This document shows positions 13,627 to 18,408 of a DNA stretch of 18,408 nt, piece after piece (positions within the stretch are counted from its first letter, which is position 1; each line of letters opens with the position of its first letter). A program made the translations under genes and the position numbers. The notes under the pieces were generated by a model, which saw only the letters and a program-made list of their open reading frames with translations, was not told the origin of the DNA and did no database searches. This DNA comes from an uncultured Christensenellaceae bacterium. Its GTDB lineage: Bacteria > Bacillota > Clostridia > Christensenellales > Pumilibacteraceae. The stretch lies in assembly GCA_910588315.1 (NCBI GenBank), contig CAJUQF010000032.1, forward strand, positions 1 through 18,408, given 5' to 3'.

Positions 13627-14727
13627 TTATTCCGCATTGCCCGAAGAATCGCCTTGATCCTCTTCGTCGTCCGAACCGTCGGCAAAAGGCAGTCCGCCCT
13701 TTTGCGCTACAAGCTCGCGTATTTGGGCTTCGAGTTCCGCCATTACTTCGGGGCGTTTGAGAATTATCTGTTTGACCGTCTCTCTGCCCTGTCCGAGCCG
13801 TTCGTCCTTATACGAGAACCACGATCCGCTCTTGACGATAAGCCCGTTATCTATAGCCATATCGAGCACTACGCCTTCGTTGGAAATTCCCTTGCCGAAT
13901 ATCAGATCGAATTCAACCGTCTTGAATGGCGGCGCAACTTTATTCTTTACGATCTTCACTTTGGTCCTGTTGCCGATAACGTTGCCGCTTTCCTTGATGG
14001 GTTCGCCCTTACGCACATCGATACGCACGCTCGCATAGAATTTAAGCGCTTTGCCGCCCGGCGTAACTTCGGGATTGCCGTACATTACACCGATCTTTTC
14101 GCGCAGCTGGTTGATAAAGATAATGCACGTCTTTGTCTTATTGCACACGCCGGCGATCTTGCGCAGCGCCTGCGACATGAGACGAGCCTGTAAGCCGACA
14201 TGGCTTTCACCTATCTCGCCGTTGATCTCCGCTTGCGGAGTAAGCGCCGCGACAGAGTCGATTACGATAACGTCCATCGCGCTCGAACGCACTAACTGTT
14301 CCGCGATATCGAGCGCCTGTTCGCCGTTGTCCGGTTGGCATATGTAAAGTCTGGAAAGGTCTATACCGAGTCTTTGGGCATACACGGGATCGAGCGCGTG
14401 TTCGGCATCTATGAACGCGACCATGCCTCCCGCCTTTTGCGTTTGCGCGATAACATGCAATGCAAGAGTGGTTTTACCGCTCGACTCGGGACCGTAGACT
14501 TCGACTATCCTGCCGCGCGGAAGTCCGCCGATACCGAGCGCAAGATCGAGAGAAAGACAGCCCGTGGGAATGGCGTCCACTTGTGTCGATACGGTGTCGG
14601 TCATGCGCATGATCGAACCTTTGCCGTAAGTCTTTTCGATCTGGGCAATGGTTTCGGCAAGCGCTTTTTCCTTTTCCGCCGGAGTCATGTCGGTGTTGTA
14701 AACCTTGAATTTTTCTTTCTTATCCAT
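13627..14727 (-). CDS. recA: Recombinase RecA
   Basis: ATP-dependent strand-exchange protein and co-protease for SOS induction. The 366 residues include Walker A GPESSGKT (79-86), the signature ALKFYASVRIDVRKGEPIK-like region, loop sequences INGEIGESHVGLQARLMSQ, and an acidic C-terminal tail (DDEEDQGDSSG), as usual. GAGGT precedes the ATG at 14727; an internal ATG at codon 14 lacks such a site. Only 50 bases separate it from cinA, and I see no LexA-type box (inverted GAAC/GTTC) there, so cotranscription with cinA is likely. Instead of rny, the common next gene in Firmicutes, ruvA follows. Confidence 0.98.
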   Translation of the reverse strand: MDKKEKFKVYNTDMTPAEKEKALAETIAQIEKTYGKGSIMRMTDTVSTQVDAIPTGCLSLDLALGIGGLPRGRIVEVYGPESSGKTTLALHVIAQTQKAGGMVAFIDAEHALDPVYAQRLGIDLSRLYICQPDNGEQALDIAEQLVRSSAMDVIVIDSVAALTPQAEINGEIGESHVGLQARLMSQALRKIAGVCNKTKTCIIFINQLREKIGVMYGNPEVTPGGKALKFYASVRIDVRKGEPIKESGNVIGNRTKVKIVKNKVAPPFKTVEFDLIFGKGISNEGVVLDMAIDNGLIVKSGSWFSYKDERLGQGRETVKQIILKRPEVMAELEAQIRELVAQKGGLPFADGSDDEEDQGDSSGNAE

Positions 14728-14777
14728 AAATTACCTCTTTTCGGTTTCCCGTTTATTAACTGATCAAAATATTTCGA

Positions 14778-15950
14778 CTACTCTATGTTAGGCAAAATGT
14801 CATGCGGCGCTTGTACTTGCGCAGCAGCCTGTGTCTGTTTTGCCGCCGCCGCTTGAGCTTGTATCGCCGCCGCCTGCAAAGCTGCGGCTTGAGCGGCACG
14901 CTTGTTCTTCTGCGCCCTGTAACTTACAAGACTTTCGTACAAAAGGAACAGCGCATTTTTCACGCCGCATTTTATATTGTAATCTCTGTCGCCGTCGAAC
15001 GTATACTTTATAACGGCTATGCTTTTTTCGGAAGTTATACCTATCGCGACATAGCAAAGCCCTACGGCTCCGCTCTGCGCACCGGGACCGGCATTGCCTG
15101 TCGTCGCAACGGCTATATCGCAGTCGCCGCTCATCATAAGCCCGAGCGCCATGTTATACGCGGTGTCGCCGCTTACGGCGCCTTTTTCCGCTATCACTTC
15201 GAGCGGCACGCCCAAACGTTTGTGTTTTGACGACACAGAGTATGTCACCATACCTTCCATAAAATATTCGCTGGCGCCGGGTATAGCGGTAAACGCCGCG
15301 CCGAGCGCGCCGCCGGTGAATGACTCGGCGATCTTGATCTTGAGTCCTTCGCTTTTGAGCATTTGCGAAACGCGTTCGGCAATGGATATACGCTCATACG
15401 AATATGTGCAACCGTACAACAGCTCGTTGAGTTTGAGTGATATTTCGTTCATATCTTCTTTCGCCATCGACGCATTGCACCGCGCATGGATCTCGCACTC
15501 CAAAAAGTCCTGAAAAAATCCGAGCTGTACTTTGCTCTTTTTTCCCGTATAATCTTTTAACAGTATCTTGAGTTCGCTTTCTGTTTTTCCGTAAGTCTTA
15601 AATACGATAACACCGAACCGCTTTTTGCTTTTCTTATTTAAAAGCGGTATAAACTTATCGTTAAGAAACTCTTCGCTCACCGCGCGCGTGACGCTGTGCA
15701 GTTTGCAGTCAAGTTCGAAATGATCGGGTCGTGCAGACAAAGTGTCTTTGTAAGCATCGTAAAACGCCGACACGTTGCCGTCTATTACGATAACGTCGCA
15801 AACCGCGCGCATGGCATTCAATGCGCCGTCTATTCCCGCAGGCTCTACTGCCGCAAACATCTCCGCACTGTGCCCGTTGTCGAATAGCGCTATTCTAACT
15901 TCGCGCATATCGAATGTGGAATGTTCTATAGACAAAAACCCTACTTTCAT
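14778..15950 (-). CDS. cinA: CinA-like protein with nicotinamide-nucleotide amidase (PncC) domain and Ala/Gln-rich tail
   Basis: The C-terminal CinA/PncC domain (about 190-345), which in active enzymes deamidates NMN, is clear: AESFTGG (208-214, usually AESCTGG), GASEYFMEGMVTYS, KGAVSGDTAYNMA and ATTGNAGPG (282-290). The middle domain (about 110-185) still fits CinA (GVIVFKTYGKTESELK). The N-terminal part (1-105) sits where the MoCF-like ADP-ribose pyrophosphatase domain should be but lacks its GTELL motif, so that activity is probably lost. Residues 348-382 are a tail of almost only Ala and Gln, unusual for the family. The start at 15950 has GGAGGG upstream, overlapping the pgsA stop. Its place between pgsA and recA is the classic Firmicutes context. 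Confidence 0.87.
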   Translation of the reverse strand: MKVGFLSIEHSTFDMREVRIALFDNGHSAEMFAAVEPAGIDGALNAMRAVCDVIVIDGNVSAFYDAYKDTLSARPDHFELDCKLHSVTRAVSEEFLNDKFIPLLNKKSKKRFGVIVFKTYGKTESELKILLKDYTGKKSKVQLGFFQDFLECEIHARCNASMAKEDMNEISLKLNELLYGCTYSYERISIAERVSQMLKSEGLKIKIAESFTGGALGAAFTAIPGASEYFMEGMVTYSVSSKHKRLGVPLEVIAEKGAVSGDTAYNMALGLMMSGDCDIAVATTGNAGPGAQSGAVGLCYVAIGITSEKSIAVIKYTFDGDRDYNIKCGVKNALFLLYESLVSYRAQKNKRAAQAAALQAAAIQAQAAAAKQTQAAAQVQAPHDILPNIE

Positions 15951-16544
15951 CTAACCCTCCAAAACAGCTCTGTTCTTTACTATATAATGAATCGCCGAAA
16001 TAACGGTAAGCAGCGCCGCGAGCGCCAAAAGCCCGAACCCGCCGTAGAAGAATGTCAAGCCGGCGTCCGCGTTCCAAGCATAAAAATCGGTCACGGGCAA
16101 CAGCGCAAACAACGCCATCATCTGCACTACCGTTTTGATCTTGCCCCACATGTCTGCGGCAAGCACTACCTTCTTGTCCGCCGCGACGGTACGGAAAACG
16201 CTTATCATGAGTTCGCGGCTTATTATGAGCATTGCGAAAACAGCTATCAAAATCGTATAGACATGCGCTGGCTCTACAATAGGCTCGGTAACGCAAATCG
16301 CGATAAGCGAACACGCTATTATCATTTTGTCGGCGATCGGATCGATAAATTTGCCGAAATTAGTTACGAGATTATTCTTCCGTGCAAGATATCCGTCGAA
16401 AAAGTCGGTTATGCATGCAACGAAATATACAAGCACCGCGGCCAATCTATGTCCTTCGAACTCGACAAAGAACAACACGACAAGTACCGGTATGAGCAAT
16501 ATTCGTATTATAGTCAAAGTGTTCGGTAAATTAAACTTCTTCAT
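15951..16544 (-). CDS. pgsA: CDP-diacylglycerol-glycerol-3-phosphate 3-phosphatidyltransferase
   Basis: Integral membrane enzyme that makes phosphatidylglycerol phosphate from CDP-diacylglycerol and glycerol 3-phosphate. The CDP-alcohol phosphatidyltransferase motif is complete: Asp47, Asp50-Gly51, Ala54-Arg55, Gly64, Asp68 and Asp72. About six hydrophobic helices fill the 197 residues. The start KKFNLPNTLTIIRI is typical for PgsA, and the location beside cinA-recA supports it over other members of the superfamily. The ATG at 16544 directly abuts the rimO stop, with AAGGAG nine bases before it inside rimO. Confidence 0.95.
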   Translation of the reverse strand: MKKFNLPNTLTIIRILLIPVLVVLFFVEFEGHRLAAVLVYFVACITDFFDGYLARKNNLVTNFGKFIDPIADKMIIACSLIAICVTEPIVEPAHVYTILIAVFAMLIISRELMISVFRTVAADKKVVLAADMWGKIKTVVQMMALFALLPVTDFYAWNADAGLTFFYGGFGLLALAALLTVISAIHYIVKNRAVLEG

Positions 16545-17864
16545 TTATTGATTCTCCTTTCCGCAACGAACAAGCCTTCCGTACAAATCGTAATTTCCGC
16601 ACTTGGTTATCTTTACATCGTAAACTCTTCCGACTTCGACGTCGGTTCCCGTAAAATACACAACGCCGTCCACATCCGGATTTTGAAACTCGGTACGCCC
16701 TACGAATTTGTTTTTATCGAAATCCGCATCTTCGTAAATGACGCGTAAGGTTTTACCGACCTGCTTTTCGTTGAACTCGCGCGTCGACGCGGTACATATT
16801 TTGCCGAGCGTTTTGACACGTCCCGCTTTTACGGACTTGGTCACATGCCCCGGCAATCGCGCGGCGGGCGTACCGTCTTCCTTCGAGTACGCGAACACGC
16901 CGGCATACTCCGGCTTAACTTGCCGAACGAACTCGCAAAGCTCTTCGAATTCCGTATCCGTCTCGCCGGGAAACCCGACCATAAGCGTCGTTCGTACCGC
17001 GATACCTTTATCGTGAAGCTTTCCGATAAGCGTCTCGATCTCGGCTTTTGTCGTATGTCTGTTCATGAGTTTAAGTATTTTATCCGAACAGTGCTGGATC
17101 GGAACGTCGATATAATTCGCGATATTCGGAGTCGTCGCGATAAGCCCGATCAACTCGTCCGTCACTCGTTCCGGATAGCAATACAAAAGTCTTGTCAGTG
17201 CGGGCAGTCGAGACAGCTTTTTAAGCAGTTCTACCAGCGACCCGCCTATATCGGCGCCGTAACGCGAAACATCCTGAGCGACGAGTATAAGCTCTTTGAC
17301 ACCGTCCGCAACAAGTTTTTCCGCCTCGCCGACAATATCTTCTATAGGACGCGATCTATACGCGCCGCGAATGCCGGGGATAGTGCAAAACGTACACTTG
17401 TTATCGCAGCCTTCCGCGATCTTGAGATACGCGACGTGCGGATAAGTCGTCAACAATCTGCCGCAGTTTTCTGCCGCGCAAAACTTTTCGTAATCGTCGT
17501 TATCCGTTTCGCAGACCGGCTCGTCATCCGCTGCGGCTACTATGTTTTCATACTCGAAAGTCCCGAGAAAAGCATCGACTTCGGGAAGGGCTTTTTTAAG
17601 CTCGTTTCTGTACTTTTGCGGCAGACATCCTGTAACAATGAGTTTTTTACACTTACCTGTTTTTTTAAGCTCTGCACAGTTCAATATATTATCTATACTT
17701 TCCTGCCTCGCGCTTTCGATAAACGCACAGGTATTTACGATTATAATATCGGCATCGCCGACGTCGCTCACACCGTAACCGGCGTTTACCAACCTATACA
17801 GCAAACGTTCGGTATCTATTCTGTTTTTATCACAGCCGAGCGATATGACGGCTACGTTTTTCAT
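16545..17864 (-). CDS. rimO: Ribosomal protein S12 methylthiotransferase RimO
   Basis: Radical SAM enzyme that adds a methylthio group to an aspartate of ribosomal protein S12. The 439 residues show an N-terminal UPF0004 domain with cluster ligands Cys11, Cys46 and Cys80, the radical SAM motif Cys153-x3-Cys157-x2-Cys160 (EGCDNKCTFCTIP), and a C-terminal TRAM domain. The start SLGCDKNRIDTE is of the RimO type (SLGC.KN..D.E), not MiaB. I chose the ATG at 17864, with GGAG eight bases upstream; a TTG at 17906 would add 14 residues and abut the ftsK stop. Confidence 0.95.
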   Translation of the reverse strand: MKNVAVISLGCDKNRIDTERLLYRLVNAGYGVSDVGDADIIIVNTCAFIESARQESIDNILNCAELKKTGKCKKLIVTGCLPQKYRNELKKALPEVDAFLGTFEYENIVAAADDEPVCETDNDDYEKFCAAENCGRLLTTYPHVAYLKIAEGCDNKCTFCTIPGIRGAYRSRPIEDIVGEAEKLVADGVKELILVAQDVSRYGADIGGSLVELLKKLSRLPALTRLLYCYPERVTDELIGLIATTPNIANYIDVPIQHCSDKILKLMNRHTTKAEIETLIGKLHDKGIAVRTTLMVGFPGETDTEFEELCEFVRQVKPEYAGVFAYSKEDGTPAARLPGHVTKSVKAGRVKTLGKICTASTREFNEKQVGKTLRVIYEDADFDKNKFVGRTEFQNPDVDGVVYFTGTDVEVGRVYDVKITKCGNYDLYGRLVRCGKENQ

Positions 17865-17902
17865 CTGCTTTTCTCCGATACTCATCTTCTTGCCGATTAT
17901 CT

Positions 17903-18408
17903 TCAATTATCTTCCAAATCGTGTCCGAAAATTTCCTTATATTGCTCCACAGTCATCAATACGTCGCGCGGCTTGTTATTGCCCGTACTCGGTCCGATAA
18001 AGCCGGACTCTTCCATATTGTCGACAATACGCGCCGCACGCGCATAACCGATAGAAAACCTGCGCTGAATGACGGACGTAGATATCTGCTTGGTCTTTAT
18101 GGCATGCGCCATTATACGCGACGCGAGCGGGTCGAGATCTCCGCCGCCGCTTTCTCCGCCGCCGCCCGTTCCGCCGCCGGAGCCGCTTACATACTTTTCG
18201 GCATCCTCGTCGAAATCGCATTCGTAATGATCTTTAAGGTAGCTTACGACCGACAGCACTTCTTCGCCGCTGACAAACGAACCCTGTACGCGTTTGGGCG
18301 AATACGCGTCCTGCGGATAGAACAGCATGTCGCCGTCGCCCGCCAAAGCTTCCGCGCCGACAACGTCGATAATGATACGCGAGTTGGTAGCGTCCGGAAC
18401 TTTAAATG
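17903..18408 (-). CDS. ftsK: DNA translocase FtsK/SpoIIIE, C-terminal end (partial)
   Basis: Only the last 167 codons are in the window; the gene continues past the right edge, so the membrane region and Walker A are not seen. The visible part begins in the end of the RecA-like motor: FKVPDATNSRIIID, then GAEALAGDGDMLFYPQ, which corresponds to the family's usual GAExLLGxGDML. A Gly/Ser-rich linker follows (about 18130-18190). The C-terminal gamma domain is a winged helix (DPLASRIMAHAIKTKQIS, then VIQRRFSIGYARAARIVDNM) that reads polar DNA motifs and directs chromosome pumping at the division septum. The stop lies 38 bases before the rimO start. Confidence 0.95.
   Translation of the reverse strand, partial: FKVPDATNSRIIIDVVGAEALAGDGDMLFYPQDAYSPKRVQGSFVSGEEVLSVVSYLKDHYECDFDEDAEKYVSGSGGGTGGGGESGGGDLDPLASRIMAHAIKTKQISTSVIQRRFSIGYARAARIVDNMEESGFIGPSTGNNKPRDVLMTVEQYKEIFGHDLEDN

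Noticed and set aside
14728..14777. LexA/SOS box upstream of recA
   Set aside because: No inverted GAAC/GTTC motif is present in the 50 base gap. A TTGCCT-18-TATTTT promoter candidate near the cinA end is too weak to list.
16845..18047. Plus-strand open frame of 400 codons opposite rimO and ftsK
   Set aside because: Antisense to two confident genes with intact motifs; composition is Arg-rich as expected of a shadow frame.

Overview
This window is a stretch of a bacterial chromosome of moderate GC content, almost certainly from an uncultured member of the Firmicutes (Clostridia). The evidence is a threonine T-box leader in front of thrS, Shine-Dalgarno sites of the AGGAG/GGAGG kind, sigma-A-type TTGACA-17-TAnAAT promoters, and the order ftsK - rimO - pgsA - cinA - recA, which is typical of Firmicutes. 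I cannot place it below class from the sequence alone.

Layout. Positions 1-723 hold no gene. They are a modular array of short imperfect palindromes, described below. After a terminator comes thrS (862-2796, minus), read from a T-box riboswitch with its own promoter (2854-3107). Next on the minus strand is a small cluster: rnhA, an overlapping HD-domain hydrolase and a TVP38/DedA-like membrane protein (3145-5102). It is preceded by a single tRNA-Trp gene with its own promoter and terminator. A plus-strand pair follows (5459-7656), an alkaline-phosphatase-superfamily phosphodiesterase overlapping by 4 bases with a GlpT-like MFS transporter. It converges on the next block at a shared hairpin terminator.

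The rest (7776-18408, minus strand, transcribed right to left) is one long co-directional block: ftsK (3' end only), rimO, pgsA, cinA, recA, ruvA, ruvB, queA, then a RelB/YafQ-type toxin-antitoxin pair, tgt, a YgjP-like metallopeptidase and ruvC. It joins chromosome segregation, recombination and Holliday-junction processing (recA, ruvA, ruvB, ruvC), two enzymes of queuosine tRNA modification (queA, tgt), phosphatidylglycerol phosphate synthesis (pgsA) and ribosomal protein S12 modification (rimO). The toxin-antitoxin module lies between queA and tgt, is AT-richer than its surroundings and has its own promoter and palindromic operator candidates, so it looks like an insertion into an ancestral queA-tgt pair.

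Most of the window is ordinary housekeeping sequence. The parts worth a second look are the palindrome array at the left end, where stems change while staying self-complementary and loop and head stay constant; the toxin-antitoxin insertion with a substituted catalytic position; the CinA homologue with an eroded N-terminal domain and an Ala/Gln-rich tail; and two genes whose predicted transcription start falls on the start codon.
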